A stretch of 64,000 nt of DNA from Methylobacillus methanolivorans (GCF_020531845.1 NZ_JAJAVF010000002.1:1089543-1153542), one strand, 5' to 3'. Shown: positions 50,921-60,918, counted from the first letter of the stretch. Notes: a model not told the origin generated them from the sequence alone. Program-made: numbers and translations.

Positions 50921-50941
50921 AACCCGCCACAAGGACGGGTT
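50921..50941 (-). terminator. Terminator of the Bax-inhibitor-1 gene
   Basis: AACCCG (50921-50926) and CGGGTT (50936-50941) pair; on the minus strand a run of T follows (plus-strand AATAAAAA before 50921). Confidence 0.75.
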
Positions 50942-50960
50942 CTTGATCAGCGAATAACGC

Positions 50961-51647
50961 TTAGTCACGCTCACCCATGAATGCCATCAGCAATTGCAGC
51001 AGATTGACAAACAAATTGTAGATATTGATGTACAAAGACAAAGTTGCCATCACGTAGTTGGTTTCGCCACCACGTACAATGCGATTTACATCAAACAAGA
51101 TGAAGCCAGAGAATAACAATACGGCAATCGCGGAAATCGCCAACGAAGCAGCAGGCACCTGGAAGAACAGGTTAGCCAACGAAGCAACGATCAACAGAAT
51201 CAGGCCAACCATGAGGAAATTCCCCATGAAGCTGAAATCCTTCTTGGTCGTGGCGCCAATACCAGCCAGGGTCATGAAGATCAGACCAGTACCACCTGCA
51301 GCCAAGCCAACCAGCTGACCGCCATTACGCAGATTCAATGCCACTTGCAGGATAGGACCAAGCATCAGGCCCATAAAGAAAGTCAGGCCCAGCAGTAAAA
51401 CCACGCCGAAGCTGTTATTGCGGTTAGCAGAAATAGCGAAGAACAGGCCAAACATCACGGCCAGCATAATCAAGGAAGACATGATCGGGCTAGCAGCCAT
51501 CCATGAAAAATTCATGGACATGCCGACCAGTGCGCCAATCACGGTTGGGATCATGGTCAAGCCCAACAACATATAAGTATTGCGCAATACCTTGTGCGCG
51601 CCCGCTGGCAGCGTTTGTGTATTAGCGACTTGGTAATTCGTTTGCAT
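50961..51647 (-). CDS. Bax inhibitor-1/YccA family membrane protein
   Basis: The 228-residue protein has seven hydrophobic segments and the family motifs GGTGLIFMTLAGIGATTKKDFSFMG and FILFDVNRIVRGGETNYVMATLSLYINIYNLF. YccA modulates the FtsH protease and related proteins conduct calcium; the role here is unproven. Single-gene unit with own terminator. Confidence 0.94.
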   Translation of the reverse strand: MQTNYQVANTQTLPAGAHKVLRNTYMLLGLTMIPTVIGALVGMSMNFSWMAASPIMSSLIMLAVMFGLFFAISANRNNSFGVVLLLGLTFFMGLMLGPILQVALNLRNGGQLVGLAAGGTGLIFMTLAGIGATTKKDFSFMGNFLMVGLILLIVASLANLFFQVPAASLAISAIAVLLFSGFILFDVNRIVRGGETNYVMATLSLYINIYNLFVNLLQLLMAFMGERD

Positions 51648-51986
51648 CTATGGTACCCCCTAGGAAAAAACTGAAACTAAGCCTAAGACTAGCTAATAAC
51701 TGTGAAAGTTTCAACCGTTTACACTGAATCAAACCCAGCAAAACCATTGTCATTCGTCATATTTGCTCAGAACTTACATTTTTAAATGTTGGCGTATTGT
51801 TAAACATCCAAAACCTGAAATGTCATAATCGCTGAAACCCGCTCTCAATCAAGTAAATCAACCCTGTTAGTTCCTTCGGGCTATTGCTGCCCCAATCGCT
51901 CCATCATATTCTCGCCCCATCAATTTAAAACAATATCAACTTGATATTAATTTCGCTGTTAAATTTCTCTTTAGGGGCAATACAAA
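51648..51986. promoter_or_regulatory. Spacer between divergent genes with a degenerate PEP-CTERM-type palindrome at 51866-51885 (copy 4)
   Basis: No gene is seen in these 339 bases. The stretch GTTAGTTCCTTCGGGCTATT at 51866-51885 agrees with 17 of 20 positions of ATTAGYCC-N4-GGRCTAAT, counting the four spacer positions as free. It lies about 111 bases before the PEP-CTERM start at 51987. AGGGG at about 51973 is the ribosome site for that gene. The weaker symmetry means this copy is less certain than those at 3038 and 42298. Confidence 0.45.
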
Positions 51987-52514
51987 ATGAAGGCAATGAA
52001 TCTGAAAGCAATTCTGTTGGCTGTTTCACTGATCGGTGCAGCTGCTAGCGCGCAGGCTGCTGCAGTTGTTGAATTTGATGCTGATAACTCAACAGCAACT
52101 GAACAGCTTTACACATTTCAAAGCAAAAACCTGACTGGCGGTAGTTTTGATGATTGGATTTCTTTCTCTGTTGATAGCTACGCTGCTCTTAGCGCAGGCA
52201 TCAACGGCAATAGCACCAAAAGTGTAATTTTTACTGCTTTCGATCTTTATGATTCCCAAAATGGCACACGACTGACCATTGGTGATCTTTCATCGTACTC
52301 CGCAAAGCTGACTTACGGCGCTATTGAGGTTGACTCCCTAGCTCCAGCACAATACTGGATCAACATCAAGGGTAACTACACAGGCGTTCCTTCATACACT
52401 GGCAACATCGCCCTGATTGCTGCTGTTCCAGAGCCAAGCACTTACGGCATGCTGGCACTGGGCCTGGGCCTGATCGGTTTTGCAGCTCGTAGCCGTTCCA
52501 AGTTCTCTGCCTAA
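51987..52514 (+). CDS. PEP-CTERM sorted protein, FxDxF-like type
   Basis: The 175-residue protein has a signal peptide (LKAILLAVSLIGAAASAQA), a short beta-rich domain with SFDDWISFSVDSYAALSA reminiscent of the FxDxF PEP-CTERM family, and the sorting tail VPEPSTYGMLALGLGLIGF plus ARSRSK. The tail is almost identical to that of the protein at 2256-2900, so both should use the same exosortase. AGGGGC precedes the ATG by eight bases. Ends in a strong terminator. Confidence 0.87.
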   Translation: MKAMNLKAILLAVSLIGAAASAQAAAVVEFDADNSTATEQLYTFQSKNLTGGSFDDWISFSVDSYAALSAGINGNSTKSVIFTAFDLYDSQNGTRLTIGDLSSYSAKLTYGAIEVDSLAPAQYWINIKGNYTGVPSYTGNIALIAAVPEPSTYGMLALGLGLIGFAARSRSKFSA

Positions 52515-52531
52515 TCTGGCATTGATCCAAT

Positions 52532-52563
52532 AATAAAAAACCCGCTTAGGCGGGTTTTTTATT
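52532..52563. terminator. Strong bidirectional terminator
   Basis: AATAAAAAACCCGC and GCGGGTTTTTTATT surround loop TTAG. It ends the PEP-CTERM gene on the plus strand and the nagZ operon on the minus strand. Confidence 0.92.
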
Positions 52564-52577
52564 ATCTATCCAGCAAC

Positions 52578-53627
52578 TCAAACAAACGGTAGATTCCCAT
52601 CTGCCTTGCCCACCAAGCCAACCCTGTGCACTGCGTGCATAAAATCTGGATCCTCGTGCAAGGCAACCATGCCAGATGGGTGGCGGCCACCATGCATGCG
52701 GGCAAGCCTGGCGAGGCTTTGTGCCTGGATATCCCACTTCAAGTTAGCCAATAGTTCATCGGCCTTGTCAGGTTGGTTGCAGAGCAACACCATATCGCAA
52801 CCAGCATTGAGGGCAGCCAGTGCACGCTGGGTCACATCCCCTGCTACACCGGCTCCTTCCATGGATAGATCATCGCTAAAAATAACGCCATTGAATTCCA
52901 GACGCTGGCGCAGGACTTTTTGCAGCCAACGCTCGGAGAAACCGGCGGGTTTGTCGTCGACCTTGGGATAGATAACATGGGCAGGCATGATGGCCTGGAT
53001 GCCATCATCAATCAGTTGGCGGAAGGTTTGCATATCCGTTGAGGCAATCTGATCGAACTCGCGCTCATCCACTGGGATAGCCACATGCGAATCCGCCACC
53101 ACATACCCATGGCCAGGAAAATGCTTGCCGACAGCCGCCATGCCGCCGCGTTTGAGGCCTTGGATCAAGGAAAAGGCCAGCTCGTTAATGGCTTGCTTGT
53201 CGCCGTGGAAAGCGCGATCACCGATCACTTGGCTTTCACCGTAATCCATGTCAAGCACGGGTGTAAAGCTGAAATCAATGCCATGGGCGCGTAGCTCTGC
53301 CGCAATGATCCAGCCAGCCTCCTCTGCCAACTGCCTTGCCTTGCGCGGATGCTCATCCCAAATCTTGCCAAACTCGCGCATGGGCGGGATACGTGTAAAA
53401 CCCTCACGAAACCGCTGCACGCGCCCGCCCTCGTGATCAACAGCAATCAGCAAGGGTGGCTGACGCACAGCATGAATGCTGTCGGTCAAGGCCTTCAGTT
53501 GGGAAGGTGACTCAAAGTTGCGTGCAAAGAGAATAACACCGCCCACCAAGGGGTGACGGATACGGCGTATGTCTGCTGGAGTGAGCTCGGTGCCGACGAC
53601 ATCGAGCATGATAGGGCCTAGGGTCAT
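52578..53627 (-). CDS. nagZ: Beta-N-acetylglucosaminidase (peptidoglycan recycling)
   Basis: NagZ removes GlcNAc from anhydromuropeptides in the cytoplasm. The glycoside hydrolase 3 signature KHFPGHGYVVADSH with catalytic histidine, the IDFSFTPVLDMDYG region and the catalytic aspartate in FSDDLSMEGA are present. Length is 349 residues, as in E. coli NagZ (341). It is the last gene of a tight minus-strand series that includes a YkuD enzyme and a peptide ABC transporter, suggesting a shared cell-wall recycling role. Confidence 0.96.
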   Translation of the reverse strand: MTLGPIMLDVVGTELTPADIRRIRHPLVGGVILFARNFESPSQLKALTDSIHAVRQPPLLIAVDHEGGRVQRFREGFTRIPPMREFGKIWDEHPRKARQLAEEAGWIIAAELRAHGIDFSFTPVLDMDYGESQVIGDRAFHGDKQAINELAFSLIQGLKRGGMAAVGKHFPGHGYVVADSHVAIPVDEREFDQIASTDMQTFRQLIDDGIQAIMPAHVIYPKVDDKPAGFSERWLQKVLRQRLEFNGVIFSDDLSMEGAGVAGDVTQRALAALNAGCDMVLLCNQPDKADELLANLKWDIQAQSLARLARMHGGRHPSGMVALHEDPDFMHAVHRVGLVGKADGNLPFV

Positions 53628-53658
53628 GTTTTTTCTATCAAATTAATATAAAAACCTG

Positions 53659-54357
53659 CTATTGCAAGCGGAATGGATTGAAATCGGTATGCCTGTCGTA
53701 GTAATCCTCGCTCTCGGCACGCTTGAGGAAAGCCACGACGCGATAGGTCACGGGCGTCAATACTACCTCAACCCCGGTCTTGGCGAGAAACTGGGCAAAC
53801 ATCACCAAGGGCAATTTGTCATCGGGAATAATGCCACTGCCATAAAACGCCAAAGGGTAAAACAGAAGCGAATCAACACCTTCGCCAACGACAGTGGAAC
53901 CTATGGTGCGCGTCCATAGCCACTTGCCCTCAGTCCAGACCTTCATCTTGGCCAACACCATGGAGTTCACAAATTCGCCACAGGCAAAGGCGATCAACCC
54001 AGCCAGGGAAATGCGCCAGGCTGAGCCGAAAGCGACTTCATAAGCATGCTGGTTATGCCAAAACGGTGCAGGTGGCAAGGCAACGATAATCCAGGCCATG
54101 GCGGAGGCAAAAGCCAAGGCGGCAAAACCAGTCCAGATCACCCGGCGTGAACGCGCAAAGCCATAGACCTCGGTCAATACATCACCAAATACATAGGAAA
54201 TAGGGAAAAACAGTACGCCCGCACCAAAGGTAAGGGTGCCGATAAAGGGCAAGTCAAGCTGGGCAATCTTGGCAGGGCCAATCAGGTTGGAGCAAACTAG
54301 CACTACCACAAACGCCACCATCACGAAGTCATAATATCGATAAGTGCGCTGTTGCAT
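53659..54357 (-). CDS. yhhQ: Queuosine precursor transporter (YhhQ/VUT family)
   Basis: The 232-residue protein has six membrane segments and family phrases LTFGAGVLFFPISYVFGDVLTEVYG and FACGEFVNSMVLAKMKVWTEGKW. YhhQ imports preQ0/preQ1 for queuosine synthesis. It sits between the ABC permease gene and nagZ with gaps of about 24 and 31 bases; no functional link to cell-wall recycling is known. Confidence 0.92.
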   Translation of the reverse strand: MQQRTYRYYDFVMVAFVVVLVCSNLIGPAKIAQLDLPFIGTLTFGAGVLFFPISYVFGDVLTEVYGFARSRRVIWTGFAALAFASAMAWIIVALPPAPFWHNQHAYEVAFGSAWRISLAGLIAFACGEFVNSMVLAKMKVWTEGKWLWTRTIGSTVVGEGVDSLLFYPLAFYGSGIIPDDKLPLVMFAQFLAKTGVEVVLTPVTYRVVAFLKRAESEDYYDRHTDFNPFRLQ

Positions 54358-54381
54358 GAATCGCTCCCTCGTTAATCCGTA

Positions 54382-55176
54382 TTAGTCCCGCATACGCCTG
54401 ACATCCCAGGCATCGCGCAGTTGATCGCCCAACACGTTGATCGCAAGCACCACCGACATCAGGCTAATCCCAACAGCCAGCACATAATGCGGTGCCACCA
54501 GCAAATAGCGCACACCATCCCGCAACATGGAGCCCCAGGAGGCGTGTGGTGCCTGTATGCCAAGCCCAAGAAAAGACAAACTAGCCTCGGCAATGACCAA
54601 ACCCGCAATGCTGTAAGTCGCTTCAACAACCAATGGCGCCGCCAATAGCGGTAGCATGTGCTTGCGCATAATACGGCCTGCCGATGCACCCAGCGATTGC
54701 GCTGCCTGTACATGCTGGCGTTGGCGCAAACTCAAGGCCTGGGCACGCGTCAAACGTGCATAACCCACCCAGGAAGTCATGCACAACGCCAACAGCAAGT
54801 TATCCAGGCCAGGCCCCAACACGGCTGCGAACGCAATCGCTAGCAAAATACCTGGAAATGCGAGGAAGACATCCGTCACCTGCATCAGCAACCGGTCAAC
54901 CCAACCACCACAATAGCCAGCCAGCAAGCCAATTGCTGTGCCTAGCGTCAGCGTCACCAGGGTCACTATCAAGGCTACCAACAACGAAACTCCTGCCCCG
55001 GCAGCCAGGCGGGCAGCAATATCGCGTCCAAGATCATCATGACCAAGCAAAGCGCTATGCCCAGGCAGTGCCAGCACTTGTTGTAGATTGATGTCATCTG
55101 GCCTGAAGTCAAATAACAGAGAACACGTCACGACCATCAACCAGAAAGCCAAGACCCAATACGGCCAGCGCTTCAT
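54382..55176 (-). CDS. Peptide-type ABC transporter permease (DppC/OppC/YejE-like)
   Basis: The 264-residue inner-membrane protein has an N-terminal helix, the GHDDLGRDIAARLAAG motif typical of DppC-type subunits and the permease EAA loop (AAQSLGASAGRIMRKHMLP). Five further segments follow. Its start overlaps the end of the partner permease by four bases. No ATPase gene is in the operon, so it must recruit one encoded elsewhere. Substrate is probably a peptide; muropeptide is suggested by neighbours. Confidence 0.92.
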   Translation of the reverse strand: MKRWPYWVLAFWLMVVTCSLLFDFRPDDINLQQVLALPGHSALLGHDDLGRDIAARLAAGAGVSLLVALIVTLVTLTLGTAIGLLAGYCGGWVDRLLMQVTDVFLAFPGILLAIAFAAVLGPGLDNLLLALCMTSWVGYARLTRAQALSLRQRQHVQAAQSLGASAGRIMRKHMLPLLAAPLVVEATYSIAGLVIAEASLSFLGLGIQAPHASWGSMLRDGVRYLLVAPHYVLAVGISLMSVVLAINVLGDQLRDAWDVRRMRD

Positions 55177-56084
55177 GTTGCCAGCCTCACCCTGGGGTCG
55201 AGCCTGACGTAAAGTAAATCGGTGAGCAGATTGATGACAACGTAGCTCAGGGCAATCACCACCACGCAGGCTTGCGTCACCGGGTAATCACGCTTTTCTA
55301 TTGACTCAACCAGCAGGCGGCCTATGCCTTCCCAGCCAAACACGGTTTCAGTAATTACCGTGCCCGCCAGCAGGCTACCTAATTGCAAGCCAACAACAGT
55401 CACGATAGGCAGCAAAGCCGCACGTAATGCATGGCGCAAGATCACTTTACGCTCGCTAACACCCTTGGCACGTGCGGTACGAACAAAATCCTCATTGAGC
55501 ACTTCCAGCAAGCTGGCACGGGTCATCCGCGTGAGAATGGCAGCCAAGCCGAAGCCTAGCGTCAGAGCAGGCAATATGATGGCCCCAGGCTCACTCATAC
55601 CGCTGACTGGCAACCAGCCCAGCCACAAGGCCAGCAGCAACATCAATAACGGCCCAAGCCAGAAATGCGGCATGGCAGACAAACTCAGGCTGAGCAAGGT
55701 TGCCAGCCCATCTGGCCAACGCCCCTGCTTGAGCGCCGCGATAATGCCCAATGGCAGGCCTATACCCACCGCAATCAACAAGGCACATAGTGCCAAGCTA
55801 GCCGTAGCAGGCAATCGCTCTAGCAAAGTGTCGGCAATGGGCTGGCGACTATGAATGGAACGACCGAAATCGCCTTGGGCCAATGCCACCAGATAATGGC
55901 CGAACTGCACTGGCAACGGCTGATCCAGCCCCAATTGCGCACGCAACTGTTCACGATCTGCCATGGGGGCAGATTCTCCCAGCATCACCTCAACCGGGTC
56001 ACCGGGCACCAGGTGTACGAGCAAAAAGGTCAGCAGCAAAACACCAAAAACAACGGGAGCTATGCCCACTACGCGTTTAAGCAT
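55173..56084 (-). CDS. Peptide-type ABC transporter permease (DppB/OppB/YejB-like)
   Basis: The 303-residue protein starts MLKRVVGIAPVVFGVLLLTFLLVHLVPGDPVEVMLGE, the DppB-type opening, and has the permease loop TARAKGVSERKVILRHALRAALLP. Six membrane segments are visible. Its start lies inside the last codons of the YkuD gene (8-base overlap), which binds the two translationally. Confidence 0.93.
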   Translation of the reverse strand: MLKRVVGIAPVVFGVLLLTFLLVHLVPGDPVEVMLGESAPMADREQLRAQLGLDQPLPVQFGHYLVALAQGDFGRSIHSRQPIADTLLERLPATASLALCALLIAVGIGLPLGIIAALKQGRWPDGLATLLSLSLSAMPHFWLGPLLMLLLALWLGWLPVSGMSEPGAIILPALTLGFGLAAILTRMTRASLLEVLNEDFVRTARAKGVSERKVILRHALRAALLPIVTVVGLQLGSLLAGTVITETVFGWEGIGRLLVESIEKRDYPVTQACVVVIALSYVVINLLTDLLYVRLDPRVRLAT

Positions 56085-56559
56085 CCCGCACCATCACGGG
56101 GGTATGCAATGGCACCAGATCAAACAAAGCCTCCACGTCGTCATTACGCATGCGGATGCAGCCATGCGAATGCGGCTCGCCCATAGGCTCGCTATCAGGA
56201 GTGCCATGAATATAGATGTAGCGCTGCATGCTATCGACATCTCCCAAGCGGTTGAAACCCGGCTCGCATCCTGAAAGCCAGAGGATGCGGGTCAGTATCC
56301 AATCTCGCCCAGGGTATTGCACATGCAACTCAGGCGTCCACACTTCACCCGTAGGCCTGCGGGCTTGGAACACCGCCCCCAGCGGCTGTCCATCGCCTAT
56401 CTTGGCGCGCACCACATGCATGCCACGCGGGGTGCAATAACTGTTTTTCTGCTCGCCTACCCCCTTGAGCGCTGTCGATATCGCGAACTTCCTGAGCACT
56501 TGCCCAGCATCATCAAGTAGGCACAAGGTCTGTGATGGAATAGAAACTTCTATCTGCAT
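56077..56559 (-). CDS. YkuD-domain protein without signal peptide; probable cytoplasmic L,D-carboxypeptidase (ElsL-like) of peptidoglycan recycling
   Basis: The whole 160-residue protein is a YkuD catalytic domain: it starts MQIEVSIPSQTLCLLDDAGQ and ends with the motif HGTPDSEPMGEPHSHGCIRM, holding the catalytic histidine and cysteine. No signal peptide or anchor is seen, unlike periplasmic L,D-transpeptidases. Cytoplasmic YkuD proteins such as ElsL of Acinetobacter trim tetrapeptides to tripeptides in murein recycling. The gene begins directly after the stop of the peptide-binding lipoprotein gene and overlaps the first permease gene. A periplasmic transpeptidase exported by another route cannot be excluded. 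Confidence 0.82.
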   Translation of the reverse strand: MQIEVSIPSQTLCLLDDAGQVLRKFAISTALKGVGEQKNSYCTPRGMHVVRAKIGDGQPLGAVFQARRPTGEVWTPELHVQYPGRDWILTRILWLSGCEPGFNRLGDVDSMQRYIYIHGTPDSEPMGEPHSHGCIRMRNDDVEALFDLVPLHTPVMVRDA

Positions 56560-58062
56560 CTAGAAGCCCTCCAGGGTATTCTTTCCAGGGAACACAGACT
56601 TCAATTTGCTGCGCTTAACGTCCACCAAACCATCCCAGCTACCGTCCGGGTGCAACTGGTAGCCCAGGATGTGCTGACGCGTGGCTGCGAATTGACCTTC
56701 GTACCACAACGGAATATAGGGCAACTGCTCATGCACACGTGCGGCCACCTTGGCCCAATCGCTCACCATAATCAGCTCATCAGTTTTCTCGTCCGAATAA
56801 TGACCACGGTTGGCACCTTTAGGCGGGATGGAGGATGAATGAAATGCCAGGTGGTAAATTTCCGGCGTCTTGATGCCTACCCACATCAAGCCATAGAGCT
56901 GGAAATTGCCACGCTTAATGTCATCGAAGAAAGTCCCCCAATCCAGGCTGCGAATTTCCAGCTCAATGCCAGCTTCGCGCATCTGCGCTTGCATCATGGT
57001 GGCAAGCCTGACGCGTTGAGCATCAGTAGACGTTTTATAGACCAGCTTGAGTGGCAGGCTTACACCAGCACGCTGCAACAACTCCCGCGCCAGTGCTGGG
57101 TCGTATTGATAAGGCACCAGCTCACTGTTGCCCGCCCAATGTTCTGGCGGCAGAATGGTTTCTGCTGGGCGGCTGCCTCCAACCAGAGTATGACGGATGA
57201 TGGATGCACGGTCGATAGCATGCGCCAAGGCTTGACGTACCAGCGGCTTTTGCAATGCTGGATCTTGCATATTCAGGCCAATATAAGCGAAATTGGAACC
57301 TTGAGATTCCTGCACCTGCAGCCCAGGCTGTTTTTTCAGATATGCCACCAGCTCGGGAGGCAAATCCCCCTGCAAGATGTCGGTTTCACCACGCACCAGC
57401 TTAAGCACACGCACTGTCGGGTCACGGATTTCCTCGAAGACGAAACGCTTGCGGTCAGACTGGCGCTCCAGATTAAGCGAGCGCTGCCAGGAGATAAACT
57501 TGAAGGGCCCACTGCCAACAGGCTCTCGGGAAAAATCATGCGCACGTGCGATCAACTCAGCCGGGAGAATGCCAAGGATTAGCCGCGAAGGAAAGTTGCT
57601 GTCCGCGTCCTTGAGAAAAAAATCCAGCGTATTCTCGTCACGCACCTCAATCTTGCTGATATTGGAAAACTCAGCAGCATGTGGAGAATCTGCTAACTCA
57701 AGTACAGATTGATAGGTAGCAGCGACATCCTCAGCAGTGAGGTAGCGCCCGTCATGAAAAGTCCGCCCCTGCTGGCCCAGTGTAAAGCGAAACAGGCGTG
57801 GCGAAAGCACGCGCCAACTTGCCAATGAAGATGCAGGGTGAGAATTGGCATCAAAATCGACTAGCGAGCGATAAAGCAGACGATTGACGCGTGCAGAAGC
57901 CGCATCCGTGGCGTAGCGAGGGTCCAGCGTTTGCGGCAGTTGACTGACCGCGCTGCGGATTTGCACCGGGGCAGTATCGCGGCTACAGGCATCCAGCAAT
58001 AGCAGCGATGCCACCATCAGGGTAGCCAGGCTGCCAAGCCGCCATGCCTGCCGCCACATCAC
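56560..58062 (-). CDS. Extracellular solute-binding lipoprotein, family 5 (peptide/muropeptide ABC transporter)
   Basis: Signal peptide with lipobox LLDAC at about residues 22-26, then a family-5 peptide-binding fold of about 475 residues: [55 protein letters not shown] and the hinge segment [14 protein letters not shown]. Relatives include OppA, DppA, MppA and YejA. The last part is somewhat short but complete ([10 protein letters not shown]). The start overlaps the end of rlmD by four bases. Ligand is inferred to be a peptide, possibly murein-derived. Confidence 0.9.
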   Translation of the reverse strand: MMWRQAWRLGSLATLMVASLLLLDACSRDTAPVQIRSAVSQLPQTLDPRYATDAASARVNRLLYRSLVDFDANSHPASSLASWRVLSPRLFRFTLGQQGRTFHDGRYLTAEDVAATYQSVLELADSPHAAEFSNISKIEVRDENTLDFFLKDADSNFPSRLILGILPAELIARAHDFSREPVGSGPFKFISWQRSLNLERQSDRKRFVFEEIRDPTVRVLKLVRGETDILQGDLPPELVAYLKKQPGLQVQESQGSNFAYIGLNMQDPALQKPLVRQALAHAIDRASIIRHTLVGGSRPAETILPPEHWAGNSELVPYQYDPALARELLQRAGVSLPLKLVYKTSTDAQRVRLATMMQAQMREAGIELEIRSLDWGTFFDDIKRGNFQLYGLMWVGIKTPEIYHLAFHSSSIPPKGANRGHYSDEKTDELIMVSDWAKVAARVHEQLPYIPLWYEGQFAATRQHILGYQLHPDGSWDGLVDVKRSKLKSVFPGKNTLEGF

Positions 58063-59396
58063 GGGGCTGCTCTCTCAAAGAGTGCGATGGACTCCACATG
58101 CGAGGTATGCGGGAACATATTGATTACGCCACTAGCGAGCAATCGATATCCCTTGGTGTGAACCAGGATGCCAGCATCGCGCGCTAATGTAGCAGGGTTG
58201 CATGAAACATAGACAATCCGTTGCGGCACATGCGAGGTATCGGCTGCGGTATCTTCCGCATCAGGCAATGCCTTCACTAGCTCGATGGCTCCATCGCGTG
58301 GTGGATCAATCAACCACTTGTCAAACTTACCTAGCGATTGCAGAAGCTCAGGCGTCATCTTGAACAAGTCGGCCTCCTGAAACTCCACCTGCCCGCCCAG
58401 GCCATTGAGTGCAGCGCTTTCATGCGCACGCGCCACCAGCGCTGCCGAACCTTCCATGCCAAACACCGAGGCTCCGCTACGCGCAATCGGCAGCGTAAAG
58501 TTGCCCAGACCACAGAAGAAATCAGCAATACGCTCACCAGCTTGAGGTTGCAGCAACTGCATAGCGCGGCGCAGCATCACGCGGTTGATATGCGGGTTAA
58601 CCTGGGTAAACTCGGTAGGCTTGAACGGATAAGTCAGATTGAATTCTGGCAATGAATAACTCAAGCCTGGCCCTTGCTGCGGGTAGAAAGGCTGCACAGT
58701 ATCCGGCCCCTTACTCTGCGTCCAGATTTCCACGCCGTATTGATCTGCAAACGCCTTGATAGGCGCGGTATCCTGCGGTTGCAATGGCTCTAGGATGCGT
58801 AACACCAGCACGGTAGCCAATTCACCCACCGCCACCTCGATCTGAGGTACGCGATCACGGATGCTCAGCTTGCCCACCAGATCCTTCATCGGCTCGATGA
58901 GATTGGAAATGGCTGGCGGCAAGACTTTGCAGCTATCCATGTCAGCGACAAAGCTACTGGATTTCTCATTGAAGCCGACCAACACTCCGCCCTTTTTTTC
59001 TACATAGCGCACACGCAAGCGCGCCTTGTGACGATAGCCCCAAGCAGGGCCATAGATAGGCGGCAGCATACGCTCAGAATGGGTCTTGCCGATATGCCAG
59101 AGATTACCCTCCAGCATGCGCTGCTTGGCAGCCACCTGACCGGAAAACTCCAGATGCTGCAAGGCACAACCACCACAGATACCGAAGTGTTTACAGGCTG
59201 GCTCGGTACGCAAGTGCGAAGGCTGCAACACGTCTACCACGTCAGCCACCTCGTATCTATCCTTGCGGCGACGAGTCTTGTAGGTCACGTGCTCACCTGG
59301 AAGGGCACCGTCGATAAAAATGGTCTTGCCCTCAACGTGGGCCACGCCTCGACCTTCGTGGTCAAGTGATTCAACTAATGCGATTGTATTGCTCAT
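58059..59396 (-). CDS. rlmD: 23S rRNA (uracil1939-C5)-methyltransferase
   Basis: RlmD (RumA) has an N-terminal TRAM domain ([30 protein letters not shown]), the Fe-S cysteines in [18 protein letters not shown], a SAM site [14 protein letters not shown] and the catalytic cysteine in [12 protein letters not shown]. Length is about 445 residues. The ATG at 59396 is chosen over the TTG four codons earlier. It is the first obvious member of the overlapping series leading to nagZ. Confidence 0.95.
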   Translation of the reverse strand: MSNTIALVESLDHEGRGVAHVEGKTIFIDGALPGEHVTYKTRRRKDRYEVADVVDVLQPSHLRTEPACKHFGICGGCALQHLEFSGQVAAKQRMLEGNLWHIGKTHSERMLPPIYGPAWGYRHKARLRVRYVEKKGGVLVGFNEKSSSFVADMDSCKVLPPAISNLIEPMKDLVGKLSIRDRVPQIEVAVGELATVLVLRILEPLQPQDTAPIKAFADQYGVEIWTQSKGPDTVQPFYPQQGPGLSYSLPEFNLTYPFKPTEFTQVNPHINRVMLRRAMQLLQPQAGERIADFFCGLGNFTLPIARSGASVFGMEGSAALVARAHESAALNGLGGQVEFQEADLFKMTPELLQSLGKFDKWLIDPPRDGAIELVKALPDAEDTAADTSHVPQRIVYVSCNPATLARDAGILVHTKGYRLLASGVINMFPHTSHVESIALFERAAP

Positions 59397-59430
59397 GGAT
59401 TGTGTCAAATAATGCCAGGCACGCAGTGAT

Positions 59431-60207
59431 TTATTGCTGCCAGTGAGTTAAGAATTCCTGCCAATGCTGACCGGGATAGCCAGCCAACGTGTCGCGCACC
59501 AATGCCACCTCTTGCTCATAGGCAGCTTGATCCAGCACGCCACGCATACGCTGGAAGCGCAAGTAAACCAGATAAGTATTGGCTACGTCGGTTTCACAAT
59601 AATCCCGGATCGCGTTGATTTCGCCACGCACAAACGCATCCCAGACCTTGCTGCCATCCATGCCGAGCTTGCCGGGGAAACCACACAATTGCGCGATTTC
59701 ATCCAGCGGTGCATTGGCACGGCCATTGTAAAGCGCCAGCAAATCCATCAAATCCAAGTGGCGTGTATGGTAGCGGCTGATGTAATTATTCCACTTGAAC
59801 TCGCGGTCATCGTCACCCAAGTCCCAATACCGTGGTGCACTGATGCCATGCACCAATGCACGGTAATGCAGCACTGGCAAGTCAAAACCGCTGCCATTCC
59901 ACGACACCAGGTTAGGCGTATATTTCTCGATGCCGTCATAAAAGCGCTGGATGATCTCCTGCTCTGTCGCATCCGCACTGCCCAGCGTCCAGACGCGGAA
60001 GCTATCGCCCTCACGCAAGGCGCAGGAAATCGCCACCACACGATGCTGGTGCAAAGGCAGGAACTCGCTGCCATTGTGCTGACGACGCTTGTGGAATGCC
60101 ACGCGCGCCACATCTTTATCCGTAGTTTCGGCTGGCAGGCTGTAAAGCTTGCGCAAGCCATCAGTGTCCGGGATAGTTTCTATGTCAAATATCAGCGTTG
60201 GGGTCAT
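59431..60207 (-). CDS. 3'-5' exonuclease, PolB-like (DnaQ superfamily, DNA_pol_B_exo2)
   Basis: The 258-residue protein has the DEDD exonuclease pattern: FDIETIPD at the N-terminus, [14 protein letters not shown] in the middle and [16 protein letters not shown] at the end. This small PolB-like exonuclease family is common in betaproteobacteria; the physiological substrate is unknown. It lies 34 bases upstream of rlmD on the same strand and 25 bases after ydbL. Confidence 0.9.
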   Translation of the reverse strand: MTPTLIFDIETIPDTDGLRKLYSLPAETTDKDVARVAFHKRRQHNGSEFLPLHQHRVVAISCALREGDSFRVWTLGSADATEQEIIQRFYDGIEKYTPNLVSWNGSGFDLPVLHYRALVHGISAPRYWDLGDDDREFKWNNYISRYHTRHLDLMDLLALYNGRANAPLDEIAQLCGFPGKLGMDGSKVWDAFVRGEINAIRDYCETDVANTYLVYLRFQRMRGVLDQAAYEQEVALVRDTLAGYPGQHWQEFLTHWQQ

Positions 60208-60232
60208 GTACTTGCTTTGCTTGTTTGCATGC

Positions 60233-60649
60233 TTATTTCTTCACCCAACCGCTACCATCCTGGTAATACCAGCCGCCCTGGGCCTTCTGTATCCAACGCT
60301 GGGCAAAGGTACTGCGCACTTCTGCTTCCCACTCCGGGTGGCTGTTGGCATTGGCGATTTCCTTGTATAACGCATTGCGGTCATTGTTTTCTGCCGCCAC
60401 CAGCGCATTCACGCTTTGGCGCTGCGCCAGCGGCACCGCATTGGCGTCACGCACCGCCACCAGGCCATCGCGGGTGAAGCCGACCGCGCCGCTGGCATAA
60501 AAGCCAGACAACTGGGCATGGCGTGACTGCATACTGTTCTTGATATTGGAAATCGCCGGAGTGTTGATTTCCAGATCAGCCGCCGCCTGCACCAAGGGAG
60601 CCACCATCAATCCAGCCAACAACATGCTGTATGCAATAAATTTTTTCAT
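60233..60649 (-). CDS. ydbL: YdbL family periplasmic protein (DUF1318)
   Basis: Signal peptide (FIAYSMLLAGLMVAPLVQA), then a DUF1318 domain with SRHAQLSGFYASGAVGFTRDGLVAVRDA. A C-terminal WYYQDGSGWVKK extension of about 20 residues looks like a small SH3-like or WG tail and is not in E. coli YdbL. YdbL works with YdbH and YnbE in building a phospholipid bridge across the periplasm. It starts directly at the stop of ynbE. Confidence 0.88.
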   Translation of the reverse strand: MKKFIAYSMLLAGLMVAPLVQAAADLEINTPAISNIKNSMQSRHAQLSGFYASGAVGFTRDGLVAVRDANAVPLAQRQSVNALVAAENNDRNALYKEIANANSHPEWEAEVRSTFAQRWIQKAQGGWYYQDGSGWVKK

Positions 60650-60844
60650 TTACTTTGTCTCCTGTTGGCTAGTGGCAGGCGCTGCCTTGCCATCGGTTTT
60701 TTCCTTGAGCTGCCAGACATCGTCAATAATCCGGTCAGCCGCCTTTTCTGCGGCCGCAGCCGGAAAGTAAATATTGATCGTGACGCAAGCAGGTAGTGCC
60801 ATGATGCTTAATGCCACTAGCGCTAATTTCCAGTTTTTTTGCAT
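60650..60844 (-). CDS. ynbE: YnbE family outer-membrane lipoprotein
   Basis: A 64-residue lipoprotein with lipobox LPAC at about residues 17-20, followed by VTINIYFPAAAAEKAADRIIDDVW, the YnbE signature. In E. coli YnbE subunits stack onto YdbH by beta augmentation. It is co-transcribed with ydbL; the ydbH stop is about 75 bases upstream. Confidence 0.9.
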   Translation of the reverse strand: MQKNWKLALVALSIMALPACVTINIYFPAAAAEKAADRIIDDVWQLKEKTDGKAAPATSQQETK

Positions 60845-60918
60845 TACGTGTTCCTTGAATGCTATCGGACAGAATTGTACCCTAGTCAGTGTTTTCCCGG
60901 CAGAGCTGGTCAGCAGAG

